Assembly: GCA_030035585.1 (NCBI GenBank)
Contig: CM057477.1
Span: 61,609,447-61,673,446, forward strand
Source of the DNA: Dugong dugon
Taxonomy: Eukaryota; Chordata; Mammalia; Sirenia; Dugongidae
Reading direction: 5' to 3'
Length of the DNA stretch: 64,000 bases
In this document: one piece after another, positions 12,801 through 24,510 of the stretch
How positions within the stretch are numbered: the stretch's first letter is position 1
Layout of the letters: every line of letters begins with the position of its first letter
Made by a program: the position numbers and the translations under genes
The notes under the pieces: model-generated
The model's database searches: none
What the model was told of the DNA's origin: nothing
What the model saw: the letters and a program-made list of their open reading frames with translations, nothing else

Positions 12801-13865
12801 AAGGTCACGTGAAACTGGCCTGGATAGCATAGCAGTAGAAATGGAAGAGAACTCATTGCAAAACGAGAATCAATGAAATTGAGTAATCCCCGTTTACAGT
12901 TCTGTAGATACAGGCAGTCAAGTCAAAGGCTGGCGCTGAATTAGTGCTGATAAAAGGACTTACACTGCAGTTGTTTTTAAATAATGTCCACGGTATCCTT
13001 TGGTTTTTCAACTCACGAAACATTTACTGAGTATCTACTACGTACAAAGCATGTAGCGTTTTCTCATCATTTGTCTCCTCATCGTATAAGCCGAATGTAA
13101 AAAATCCCAGTTAATTGATTTCACAGACTGATTGATGTTCTTCTGTAAGAACAACAGATTGATTTTTTTATAGACAGTAATGCTAATTCTTCCATTATGT
13201 CCTTCTCTTTCTCTGCACATAGTCTAATCGACTTTAGGGCCAACTCAACACAAAGAGCAGGAGAAAGGCATTAGAAGAACAAGGTCCATTAGTCCCAATA
13301 TTGCCTCAATTACTTTAATTCCATTATTCCTGTTCATATTACTTCTCTAATCAATATCTCCCCTTTCAGTTATTCATGTTTACCCTTTTCAAAATCTCAA
13401 ATAATAGGATTATGGTCTTTTGAGCTCAGTGGCAACTGAGTTTCATAAATATATTTCTGAAGGCATGATTGTCTCCAGATCTGCAACTGAGAAGCCTTAA
13501 ATTGAATCATGTTTTCCGGAGGGCAGCTCACATAAACTGCAGAGCATCTTACTGCAATATAGGTGCTTTTACCTCTCCTGCCATTTGTTACTCACTGACA
13601 AGAACAGTCACATGTGGCCTAATGGCTTTCTAAGTTTTCTCTTTCCTCTATAAACCTTAGGATAGTTTAACTGATGTTCATCCTGGGCCTCTTTTTTGTA
13701 TATATCCTTGCTTTTTGTTTAATGCAATCCTTCTCCCTTCACTGGCAACTATTCTGCCCTGCAAGTTTCATCTGGACATGACATTACCACTGCCTCTTCC
13801 ACATGACAATTAATCAATAGCTCAGTTCCACCTCTGTAACAGCCCTATAAATTAAACCAACTATG
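12801..13865. other. Unassigned sequence
   Basis: No gene, RNA or repeat is recognisable. Open frames are short and lack motifs. Confidence 0.4.
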
Positions 13866-14470
13866 TTTTCCTCCATTCTTTTAACAAACATCAGTGCAGT
13901 GTCTACTCTACTCAAGAAGCCGCACTTTCCGCAAAAACAGGATGCGTAACAGTTATGCAGCCCTTGCCTTCAAAGTGTGCGTAGTCCTTCTGAGGGTGTT
14001 ATAAAAAAATAACTTGTGATATAAAGAAGCATGTGAAAATTGTGACATGAAGGGTACATCCAAAGTTCTGCTGGTGTTCGGAAGGGGTAAAATTCCTTGT
14101 GAGTAGAGAAAACAATTGATAGAGGATATGTTTGAGTGAGGTCTTGAAGGATGGGAGGGTTTTTAAAATGGGAAGGTAATAAACTGTATATAAGAACAAA
14201 TCTAGCTGAGCAAAAGATTAAGACAAAGTAAATAAAAGAGAGAAAAGGCTGAGATCCTTGAGAGCCAAGTTAGGAATGTGCCCAACTTCCCTTTGGTAGC
14301 AGGCAGACCATGGCGAGGGCCAGGAAGGAGCAGTCTGGCAAGACGTAGTACGTCCTGAAGACAGTCACCCTCACTGCAGAGTGCAGGTGAACTGAAGCCA
14401 ACCGCAGTTTTGCAGACAGGGGACACAAAGGAAGGGTCAGTAATACGCAGGAAGATCTTCAAGATTTGAG
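13866..14470 (+). repeat. Possible ancient mammalian (L2-like) repeat remnant
   Basis: The tract moves from CAGCCCTTGCCTTCAAAG to GAGTGAGGTCTTGAAGGATG and ATCCTTGAGAGCCAAG. This order recalls an old L2-type repeat in which a 'gain of stock' phrase is followed by 'gaggccttgaaggatg'. The assignment is tentative. Confidence 0.35.
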
Positions 14471-14559
14471 TCCTGCCTTCCTGTACAGCCTCATCTAGTC
14501 TCACTTCCCCCTTCCTGCTTTATGTTCCAGGAAAATCCAGACAACGTGGGATATACAAA

Positions 14560-14885
14560 CAGACTATGCTCCCTCACAGTCATTGCCAATCCCACTCTGT
14601 CTCCTTTGGAATAGTCTCTCTCCTCATCACTGGTCCATCTGGCAATTTTCTACACCTTCCTCCAATCTCCACTCAAACGCCATCTCTATACAGCATTCCT
14701 TGACTCCTAACAAGGAGACTTATACAGTAAGTACATATAATATGTAGCTCCATCACAGCCATAATTTTTGCATGATCAACTCCCACCTAAATGATAATAT
14801 CCTTAATGTTATCCTCAGAGCAACTGCTGGCATGTATAAGGACAATACCTGAATGAATGAATGAATGAATGATCGCTCGATCAAT
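14560..14885 (+). mobile_element. Probable L2 LINE 3' end with GAAT repeat
   Basis: The tract contains CTCCACTCAAACGCCATCTC, CAGCATTCCTTGACTCC, and ends in a GAAT tandem run (14,851-14,872). Old L2 elements typically end in TGAATGAATGAA. Similarity in the body is low. Confidence 0.45.
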
Positions 14886-15211
14886 TGTATGAATGAACAA
14901 ACAAAAGAAAAAGGCAAGAGAAGCCTGAAAACGGATGGTTGTAGATAAAATAGAAAACGAAAGTGAAAATTGTGAAAGAACTGTAGAAGCCCGACAGAAC
15001 TTGGTGATAACTACATGTAGGAGAAGCAAGAGATGGAGGAGCTTCTGAGTTCTCTTCCAGTAACCCACTGCTTTTCTTCGCTGCTTCTATATTATCAGCT
15101 TACAAGTAGTGAACGTAAACTCGTGGATTTAAAAGAAACAAAGATGGAACAGTCACAGAGATAGAGACAGAAGAAGAACCCGGGGTTGAGAGAGTAAACA
15201 GTAACATCCAT

Positions 15212-15317
15212 TTTTTTTCTTTTTTTCTATTGTGCTTTAGGTGAAAGTTTACAGTTCAAGTTAGTTTCTCATACAAAAATGTATGCACACATTGTTATGT
15301 GACCCTAGTTAACATTC
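15212..15317 (-). mobile_element. Short L1 3' end, minus strand
   Basis: The plus strand begins with a T-run then TATTGTGCTTTAGGTGAAAG, matching the 3' end of the antisense L1 at 55,527 (TATTGTACTTTAGATGAAGG). The copy is about 100 bp, severely 5' truncated. Similar flanks TAACATCCAT / TAACATTCAC may be the target duplication. Confidence 0.75.
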
Positions 15318-16760
15318 ACATTTTAACTTATTCACGCGTGAGCATTTTCTGAGCAAGTTTAACAGAATCTTGATTCAAAGTATAAGTTCTATACATAAAA
15401 TATTTCCCATAATATCATAAAAAAAATTTAGAGATCTAAAAAAACTACCGTGTTAATTACTAATTTAAAAGACATAAAAATCACAGCCCTTTTTTTTTTT
15501 TAAATCAGAACTTAACAAAGAATACATTATCATCAATTCCACCAAAGTCTCATACCTGAGTTTTCAGAAATCTAAGATGAGTGACATTGGAGAATGCAAA
15601 ATGGAAGTGAAGCAAAGACTAACCAATGATATATTAGTTTTTAGTATTCAAGGCACTTAAGGTTTTATTTCTGTGTTATTTTCTCTTTAATAATAGAGCT
15701 TTATTAGGTACACAAAAAATAACCTAGTTATTAAAATAAGATTTATTAGAATGTTATAATTGTAGTAGTGTGTACTTTAGAGTAGTTAACAAGGTATTTA
15801 AGGACATTCTAATTACCAGGATGTAACTGTTCACCCAATTCTAAGACTGAGAAAGGAACTTTACATGTAATCTTCAAGAACCAAAACAAATGGATTGGCA
15901 GCCATTTTAATGAAGCACTATATACATTTCATAAACCAAACAAGGAGAGCATATATGGAAAGTTATAGAAGGCCTCTAAACGAGGGTAGTAAGCTCGTGA
16001 ATAAAACAGAAGAGTAAGCCATGGAGGCGCCAGGATGAAGTTATACGTCCGTATATGGCGTGGGGTGGAACAGTGCCGGCATGCATTACACACCCCATAA
16101 ATATTCGCCATTTGATTTACCAGTTTTCTCAGGACTAATGTCAGTGTGAAAAGTACTAAAATGGATTTTTATTTTCATCTTCTACTGCCTGTTGTCATCT
16201 TTTAAATCCAGTGCTGATGTTCCATTTGGCCAGGGGACAGCCTACAGAGGCAGCCCCAAGAGCAAGGGAGCGATTGGTGAGGCCGGCAAGTCTGTAAGGA
16301 AATGGTTCCAGCACGTCTGCACTACAGCCTTCAGGGAAGCGCGCCCGACCCACACCATCAGTCTCTAGACCTCAGCCTGCCTACTTAGAGCAGCTGCAGT
16401 CAGCACCAACCCAGGGGCTTACATGAATTCACACAGCTCCTAAAAGATGCCTACCTCAGTCCCAGGAGGAAGTCAGCCCTTGTCCTTTGACTTCTCTCAG
16501 CAGATTTCCTTTGGTATAAAAAGGTCATCCTTTCCTAGAGGTTACAGCAGATTTGGCCAGAAAGCACTACTCTAACAGGAAATAAGGGTTTTCCAAGTAA
16601 ACTTCTCTATAAAGAATGGATCATTTAAGTGCTACCTTGAGGCTAGTATCCTCTATTTTATCAACACCCAAATCTAAACATTTAAAAGATAACATCTAAT
16701 AATTTCAAGCTCAGGAGGCAAAGAGAAAGGGAAAGACAGGACTAGAGCAGATCTCTTCAG
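15318..16760. other. Unassigned sequence
   Basis: Nothing recognisable is seen. A somewhat GC-richer patch lies at about 16,230-16,480 but has no open frame or CpG-island density. Confidence 0.4.
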
Positions 16761-16835
16761 GATAGCGTTTACAGAGGATAGCTAGGATAGTGTTTACAGA
16801 GGATAGCTAGTATAGCGTTTACAGAGGATAGCTAG
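16761..16835. repeat. 25-bp tandem repeat, three copies
   Basis: Three adjacent 25-bp units start at 16,761, 16,786 and 16,811. Each reads GATAGYGTTTACAGAG then GATAGCTAG, and copies differ at one or two positions. The copy before the array is not recognisable. Confidence 0.95.
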
Positions 16836-17306
16836 GGAGCAAAACGTTAAATTTAATAAGCTGGAAAGAAAGAATAGCCCAGCTAAGTATGATTTAAATG
16901 GTATTGAATTAGTTGCAAACATATCTTGATGGGCTGATAGAGGCAGCATATAAATTGGCAGTTTGGCCTGTGGAGCTAGCAGAGAAGACAGGAGCAGCTC
17001 ACACAGAGCGCTATGTTTTCTAAAACCTCCCACTTACCATTACTTTCAAAGGAAAAATCATATCACATTTATGAGGCTGTTTAACTTGGATTATCCTGAA
17101 TGTAAGAGCTCCCTGAAGACAAGGATCAGCACAATACCTGCCCACCTCTGGTCACTGCACTTTGCTTTGTCAAATTCGTTTGCCCGTGGCCATTATGTCT
17201 TTACCATTCACTTAGTCAACAAATATTAAGCAGCAGGCACTGTGCTAGATTCTTTACTGTTGATTCTTAATTCAAGGAAAAGTATGTCTCTTATCCTTAG
17301 ATAGGA
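16836..17306. other. Mostly unassigned sequence, possible old L2/MIR traces
   Basis: GAATGTAAGAGCTCCCTGAA near 17,098 and GCAGGCACTGTGCTAGATTC near 17,232 resemble phrases of old L2-type repeats, but the sequence between them is too diverged to assign. Confidence 0.3.
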
Positions 17307-17520
17307 TTCCTTGGGTGATGCAAACAGTTAACATACTCAGCTGCTAATAAAAAGGTTGGAGGTCCGAGTCCAGCCAGAGGAGCCTCAAATAAAGGTCTGG
17401 CAATCTATTTCCGAAAAATCAGCCATTGAAACCCCCTATGGTGCACAGTTGTACTCGGGACACACATGGGGCCACCGTAAGTCAAAACCGTTTGAAGGCA
17501 ATTGGTCGACTGGTTGCCCT
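17307..17520 (+). mobile_element. Afrotherian tRNA-derived SINE, second type
   Basis: The head reads CCTTGGGTGATGCAAACAGT, with a B-box-like GAGGTCCGAGTCC, then AAAAATCAGCCATTGAAACC, ACACACATGGGGCCACCGTA and a degenerate tail. This subtype differs from the long type by its head and by the AATCAGCCA segment. Confidence 0.88.
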
Positions 17521-18662
17521 TAGATAAGATCGCAAAAGAAGCAAGCCCAATAACAAACTCAAAATTGCCACAATCAACAGACCTCCTAACATTAGTCTGT
17601 CTAGGTAGATGCTTTGGCTCAGTCAGTGGGGCCAGGTTCAGTCTCTGGACCACAGATCGCCACCATCTATTTCAGTCCAATGAAGACAATCAGAGGAAAA
17701 GATGGTTTATATCCTAAAGAGAGGGTAATCCAGTGGGGACTGTTTAATCCTCTAATAAGATGATTTGAAGGAAACAGAAGCAATAAAGGTTAATAGAAAA
17801 TTAATCCTGGTGACCTATTTGGGCAAGCCAAAGTTGGGGGACATACATTTATTTAAAAAAGAAAATTCAGAGGAGCAACTTCAGACAAGGGGACAGAGAA
17901 AAAACTTTAATGAGAAGAATCTTCAGTATTCACATATTTACATCAATGTAGAAAAGATAAAAGCCACCTGATGAGGTAGCAAAGACGAACAATAGCCACC
18001 ATTCTATGCTAACTATGTAGAAGTTGAGAAGAGATTTCAAATGTCCCGTTCCGTTTCCTTCCCAGTTGTTTACAGAGGGCCCCTTATACAAAGGTACTTT
18101 GTAGGTGCTCCCCAAACATACATTAATTCATTGGCTGATATGGCTTACCAGACCCCCTCGGAACCCCAAGCATAACTGGGTAAGCTCACATACAGAATGA
18201 TGTCACTACAATCAAGCTGAATCACTTCTCAAACAGTGACAGCCTGCCTTCATTTCTGCTTGTCATTTTGCCCGGCACACACCATCCCTTTACCTGAGCA
18301 TGGTGAGCTCCCTCTCCTCCAGGTGTCAGAAAGATGATGTCACGCTGGACCTGTAAAATCAAGGCCATCCTATTAGATAAAAATTCAAACATCAAATTCA
18401 GAGAGCTACTAGAACATACATAAGTAGATGCAGGGTTTTGCTTGCGAAGTCTGAGCTGAATATTGTCTCTTCTCATTTCCAGCCATTCCCACTGGCTGCC
18501 CTTGGAGAAGGTCTCCACACGGTGCTAACGTAGTAAAAATCAATAAATGTGAAGGTTGCACCATAAACACAGCCCTTGTGCTGTCAATCTTTAAAAGAAT
18601 ATTTCAGCTTTAAAAGTAGTCTGTGTTGCTATAGAAGGTACATCAGGGCCAGTGCTAGGACT
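17521..18662. other. Unassigned sequence
   Basis: No gene, RNA or repeat is supported. Confidence 0.4.
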
Positions 18663-18867
18663 AAAAAAAAAACAAAAAAAAAACCAAACTCATTGCCTTC
18701 GAGTCACTTCTGACTCATAGCAAAACTGCTCCACAGTGTTTCCAATGCTATAAATCCTTACAGAAGCAGACTGCCACACCTTCCTGCTGTGGAGCAGCTG
18801 GTGGGCTCGAACCACCCACCCTTCAATTAGTAGCCAAGTGCTTAACCACTGTACCACCAGGGCTCCT
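18663..18867 (-). mobile_element. Afrotherian SINE, long type
   Basis: On the plus strand it begins with an A-rich tail (minus-strand insertion reads T-rich), then GAGTCACTTCTGACTCATAG and ends with CCACTGTACCACCAGGGCTC, the reverse complement of the tRNA-like head. The B-box complement GGGCTCGAACCA lies near 18,802. AGTGCTAGGA before it and AGAGCTAGAC after it may be a diverged target duplication. Confidence 0.9.
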
Positions 18868-18878
18868 CAGAGCTAGAC

Positions 18879-19068
18879 CAAAAAAAAAAAAAAAAAAACA
18901 ACAAAAAAAAACCCAAATTCATTGTCATCAAGTTGATTTCAACTTACGGCAACCCTATAGGACACAGTTGAACTGCCCATAGGGTTTCCAAGGAGTGGCT
19001 GGTGGATTCGAACTGCCAACCTTTTAGTTAGCAGCCGAGCTCTTAACGACTGCACCACCAGGGCCCCT
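18879..19068 (-). mobile_element. Afrotherian SINE, short type
   Basis: After an A-rich tail the plus strand reads TAGGACACAGTTGAACTGCC, GGGTTTCCAAGGAGTGGCTG and ends GCACCACCAGGGCCCC. It lacks the TTTACAGAAGCAGACTGCCA middle segment of the long type. It lies 11 bp from the preceding SINE in the same orientation. Confidence 0.9.
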
Positions 19069-19288
19069 CTAAAATCTGAGAAAGCTTAAGTAAATAAAGC
19101 TGTATGTGAATTAAGTTCAGTACAACCTAAAGTATCATTCAAAAGCAGTCTGGGGGCTAATCAGAACTGGATGCACCATTTTTTTTCTTACAAATTTACA
19201 AGCTGAAGTAGGAGTCAGATACTTATAGGTTTCCTCTCAGCAAATGCATTGTTCTGCAAACTATGTAGTACACCTAGATACTGTCATA

Positions 19289-19470
19289 GAATGAATCTCA
19301 ACTTTATTTTCTAGACAAAGTGTGGACCATGGACCGGCAGCATCAACATCATCTGGGAGCTTGAAATGCTGAAGTTGAGAGCACTCCCCAGCCCTACTGA
19401 AACAGAATCTGCAGTTTAACAACATCCTCAGGTGATTCTCATGCACATTAATGTTGGAGAAGCAGATTCT
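19289..19470 (+). mobile_element. MER5A-like non-autonomous hAT element
   Basis: The order GTGTGGACCATGGACCGGCA, CATCATCTGGGAGCTTGAAA, CCAGCCCTACTGAAACAGAA and CAGGTGATTCTCATGCACAT is the MER5A pattern (a short Charlie-type DNA transposon). Terminal bases are eroded. Confidence 0.85.
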
Positions 19471-22400
19471 AAAGCTCTTTATGCAATGGGCCTGTGATTA
19501 CTTGAATCACAAAAAAATAATAGGGTGCCTGAAACTTCAAGACCAGTCTCTGGTATCCACGATTAACAATTATTATGGTTGCATGAATTTGGTGACAAAT
19601 ATCCTACTAAGCTCTCCCATAACCCCTTACTGTTGGCTAAATCAACTTGTCTTTCCCAGTACACTTTGAATAATTGCAAACTGATATCGAAAAGCACGGC
19701 AGATTCTGTAAGCGTTTTGTTTTACATTCAAAAGACCAGCATTAGAGGCCATTCATTATTCATTATTGGTTATTATTGAGCACCACACAGGTGCTCAGTA
19801 ACAACCCATACAGTGCCAAAAGCCCAAAGCCTCGTGGAAGGACAACGCGGTATGATAGCTCTACAAGAGAAAAGTCAGCATAGGAGGTCAGGGGCAGGAG
19901 ACGGTGCGGGCACACACTTAGAAAGCACCTAAACCAGACCTGGATTACTGGGAAGGGTTCCTGACCTGACCTTTGCAAAAAGAAGAGGAAAGATCTGTCA
20001 GGAAGGAGCCCACAGAGAGACACAATGACTCTGGTGCTGCTTTAGGAAGAGTAACCAGACCAGCAATGAAAGAGTCACTTGGAAAAAATTTTCGTTTGCT
20101 ATTTTATTCCGTTTTTTCCAACTGCTTTGAATATCTATATGCACGAGGCAAAAATGTGGCATCCCCCAGGAACGTATTTTTTCCCTTTCAACTCTCCTAC
20201 CTGTAGACAAGGAGGAATGGCAAACATCAAATGCAAGAAGCACTGACTCAGAAGTCTGCTGAATGCTGCAAGGGGGCAGGGATAACAGGACTGTGCCTCC
20301 ACATTTGCTATTTGATCACACACAGTGTCTATGAAACTGCAACCAGCAATACAGGGACCATAAAGAGAATCGCATTAAAGTTCATACAAAAGTCAGGAAA
20401 ATGTCTTCAGCAAGGGACACTGGCTATTTGGCAGGTGCACCACTGGGAGCAATTGGGGGCTCTCAGCATGAACAGAGTGCACACTCCCCTCTCCCTGCCT
20501 CTCTCTTCTTCCTGTATTTCAATCATTCTCAGTCTTCCTCTTCCCTTCCCCCTCACTTACTCTTGTGACATCTCTGATGCACTTCTTCTCCCTCATGACC
20601 TCCAAGTGCCCTCCCATCTCTAACTCCTCTCTTTTCTTTCCCCTTTCAATCCTGCTTTTTCTTGTTCACATCTTCCTTTTGGGAAAAGGAGAGAAGGAAG
20701 AACAACAGAACATCCTTCTACTTCTTCTCCCCTTTCTTCATTAAATCTCCATATTTCAATTCCCCTCTCCTATGCACTTTCCTTCCCTAGAGTCAAATCT
20801 CCCCCATCAGAATACAGCCAGTCCTCCCCAGCACGGAGCTTTAGAAAAGATAGGAAAATCGCTGGACTCCTCTTCTGTTGCATCTGCTCTCAGTCTCCTA
20901 ATCCGCTGCTAGGTCAACAGTCGAGAAAGAAACGAAACGCTTTTAAAAATGTAGTAACCCAGCATTTTCTTAGCATTTTTTCAAATGTAGAGCAATTCTA
21001 GAGTATTCAGCAGCTTGCTGAAAGGGTACAAAAAATGTAAAATATACTAGGTAAAAGGCTTTCGTTCTATCCCTTGCTTTCCCTGAGTGCATTCCCTCCA
21101 GCCCACTAGGAATCCAACCCTTTCATAAGTCTTATCCCTCTTTGTGCAAAGACCAAAAACCCTTCTGGAATGACCGAAATGTGCCTCATTACCAGTATAG
21201 GCCAGATGAATGACACAGGCAGGAGTTAACACAGGGCTTCCTGACAAAGACACAATGCAGCACCCATAAAGGCTCATTTATCGCCCCATCACGAAGCCTT
21301 ACAAGTTACAGCTTAATAAATATATGAAGATTACTGTAATACAGAAAATGTCTGGTACCACTTCCCACATGAAATATACATATGGAGAACTCTACAGAAT
21401 ACGCCGTGATACAGCAATCTCACATATAGTCTTCGAATTGCTGGAAAGCAATTTGGTTTTCTTTAGATATTTCACCCCTTTATTTCCAACCTCTGTGAAC
21501 TGTCAGCAAAACTTTGTAGGTAAAACTGGTTTGCCCACCGTTTTGTCCCCACCTCTAGATACTGTCTGGCATATAGAATATGTTCTCAAAATGTTTGGGA
21601 GTTAATAAATCAAATAATCGATTGAACAATCATATAAGCCTAAGACACTACAGAAATAAGTATCTGTTAGAAAATACTATCACACACTGAAGCACTTCAA
21701 AAATTTTCCCTGGGCTTTTAGCATTGTCATCTAATCATAAGGTCAACATAGGGTATTGGATGCAACTTACCTATCTGAGACTTAGAATAGGAAGATGGAT
21801 TTTATTGAGCATGGACATTGATCTATGAGATGTGACAGCAAACAAGAAAATAGAAAAACACTAAAAAGCAGACAAAAGTTCTCAAAAAATACAGTAGCCA
21901 ACAACAAATTAGTCAACCCCTCCTTTTGTTCCTATAGCACTCCGTACATATCCTATTATCACTGATGGTCTCATCACATCATTATACCTCTTCCATGGTT
22001 TCTGAGTCATTCTAGGGAATGAACACCAAACCACAAACGGCTAAGGTTTCCAGGGAACTCCAGAATGGACGCACCTTACAAACCCGGAAAGAGACTGAAC
22101 TCCTACCTTGGATAAGGGGAAGAGGAAGCATGACTAGTTGAGCCATGACTAGATAGAACCCTGAGTAGTGGTGCTAAGAATCTCCACCTCTCTGCATTCA
22201 CCACAGAATTCAGGAACTTGATGAGCAAGTCCCCAAAACAGAGACTGCAAATCACTCCATGTCAATCAACCAAGAGTGTAATGCGAGAGCTGACCTAGCC
22301 AGCTGTGATCATTTGTTATATCTTGCTCTAGATCTCTTAATAATTTACATATACATACATATATATATTTCGTTACATAAAATCAACAGTGTTCCAAAAA

Positions 22401-23401
22401 TTGAAATTCACTTTCTTCATGATGAAAAACTATAAGAGGTTCTTTTTTAAGTCTCATTAACATCACCAGACTATGACTGTCAACCCCCCAGAAGAGAACT
22501 CTTCCAAAACCTATCAGCAGGTCTAAACATTTCCAGCGTATCATGTGTACAGAGTCTCCTGTGGTAACTTTCAGTTTCAGAACTGCATCAATTTTAGCAA
22601 ATGCCCGGCACTCACATCTGAGTAGAAGAGTTTGACCCTTGAAGAAAAACCTTTGATGGCTCTTGGACACATCTTTTAATTTAGATCTGACCCAGGGTAA
22701 AGTTTCTAAATGACCAGTGAATGCAAAAAAAAAAAAACTATATGAAAACAATTCCTGGATATTACTTACATTACTACATCTGCATATTAGATCTAGACTT
22801 GTTACTATTCAACAAACAGGGTTTTCTTAAAGAGTTGAAGAAAAGACAGCATTTTTTAACCTTTTTTCACCCCAAATTTTTCTTTTGATGTTTCCAGCAA
22901 CGTAACTTTCTAGACATATTAAAACTAAAGCTCTACATCATAAGTCACTTCTAGGAAGAAAGTAGTTATTTCTGCCATCTGCATTGACTACCTAATGTTC
23001 TACAGCCATGTTTTCACACTTGGATGTTGAGGATGGCAAAGAGTAGAGAAAAAAGTCTGTGACCTCCCAAGCCTGTTCTGAGTGCTGTTTCCCCCTAGGG
23101 TTCATAGGACATAGCTTTTCCAGCTCAATTCTCTGTTCAGTTTCATCAGTGCCTCAGCATCTCTTGCTTCCTTCTACTCCATTTCAATAAGCTACTGCTT
23201 CTGGAAGAATAAAAAAATAAATAAAATCCTTCCAGGACATTTGTGTTCCCTTGTGTATGTGTGTATTCATTTCTCCTATGGTTTGCAAATTAAAACTCAA
23301 GCTCAAATAGCATGTGCAAAACAAGATGTACAGAATTAAGATACATGGATGGAATACTTCTTGCCACCATTTCCACCATATCCCTTAAAGATATAATCAG
23401 A
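19471..23401. other. Long stretch without recognised element
   Basis: No gene or repeat family can be supported over about 3.9 kb. It contains a pyrimidine-rich patch (20,470-20,790) and an A-run near 22,725-22,737. The two longest frames, 130 codons at 20,231-20,623 and 122 codons on the minus strand at 22,383-22,751, show no signal peptide, domain or motif I recognise, and their composition follows base content. This is a good place to search for conserved non-coding sequence or an unseen exon. Confidence 0.4.
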
Positions 23402-23740
23402 GGAACCCACCAGTGGCTCAATGATAGGATTTTCACCTTCCATGCTAGTGACCTGGGTTCAATTCCAAGCCAATGTGCCTCGTGTACAGCTACCACGTGT
23501 CTGTTAGTGGAGGCTTACATGTTGCTATGATGCTAAACAGGTTTCAGAGGAACTTCCAGGCTAAGACAGACGAGGTAGAAAGGCCTGGCCTTTCTGAAAA
23601 ATCAGCCCATGAAAACCCTATGGATCATAATGGTCCAATCTACAACCAATCATGGAGATGGCGCAGGACTGGGAAGCATTTTCTTCCATTGTGCACGGGT
23701 CATCTTGAGTAGAGAGCAGACTCCACTGCAGCTTAACAAC
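23402..23740 (+). mobile_element. tRNA-Gly-like SINE with RTE-like body and tail
   Basis: The first 70 bp look like a tRNA-Gly gene: A-box region TGGCTCAATGATAGGATTTT and B box GGTTCAATTCC at 23,456-23,466, followed by AAGCCAATG. The body (GTTGCTATGATGCTAAACAG, AGGCTAAGACAGACGAGG, CCTATGGATCATAATGGTCC) is followed by GATGGCGCAGGACTGGGAAG, the RTE 3' phrase, and a degenerate CTTAACAACAAG end. It is about 340 bp, longer than the other SINE types here. The intron-free tRNA fold is decayed, so it is not a functional tRNA. Confidence 0.85.
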
Positions 23741-24510
23741 AAGATCCAATCAAAACCTCCATTAAACAAGATCTTTCTGGCCAAGAAGACCTGTAAATAC
23801 CTCTGTAAGGGATCACCACATATTTTCCTAGTTTACAAGGATAAAGCAGTTACAGCTTCAGTCATTCATGAAAAAAGTCTCTTCAACATTTTAATGAGAA
23901 CATTAAACTCAGCTTCACTTGGTCTGGCCTCTCTAGAAAATGTTAGCCTTAGAGAAAGTTTGCTTTAAAACCAGTAATGAATTTGCAGGCCTCTCTGTGC
24001 CCCACCGGGCATGACTGGGCCACAATCACTGGCTGCATTGTTTCTCTCCTGAACGAGCCTATATTTTTTGATAGAACTACAGCTTGGTAAAATTAGAGAA
24101 GATAATACCTTCTTCTCTGCAATATTTGTGTGCTTGTGTGTGCTTACTCATTTTATATCTGACTTGTCTCCTAATTTGCTTTTTACGTTATACACAATTT
24201 TGAGTGGAATGTGTGACTCAATAAATGTTAAATGACACATTTCTGCCATTTGCTTTCAATCATTTTCTACTGCCTCTGTTCTCTCTTGCAATTGACTGAT
24301 TCTCACCAAGGCTACCAAACTGGCATTCACCTGGAGACCCATTAAATTCAACAGACAACCAGCATAGCTTCAGAAGCCAAAGGTGAACAAGAAATAACTC
24401 CTAGACCTCATATGAATTTCTACCTCTTCCTCTGAAAAAAACCTGGAGCAGAGTGAAAGAGCCTATCACCTTCAGGACCAAGAAGGAGACAAAAGTTCAT
24501 GAGAATTAAT
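23741..24510. other. Unassigned sequence
   Basis: No gene or repeat is recognised. Confidence 0.4.

Noticed and set aside
16230-16480. Possible CpG island or promoter
   Set aside because: Only a modest rise in GC content, with few CpG dinucleotides and no adjacent exon.
20231-20623. 130-codon plus-strand open frame
   Set aside because: Its second half is a translation of a pyrimidine-rich tract (Ser/Leu/Pro-rich); no recognisable protein family.
22383-22751. 122-codon minus-strand open frame in otherwise unassigned DNA
   Set aside because: It starts in a T-rich run, shows no domain, signal peptide or conserved motif I recognise, and there are no adjoining splice-compatible coding segments.
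23402-23475. Possible functional tRNA-Gly gene
   Set aside because: The stems and anticodon loop are decayed, and the sequence continues directly into SINE body, so it is a SINE head.
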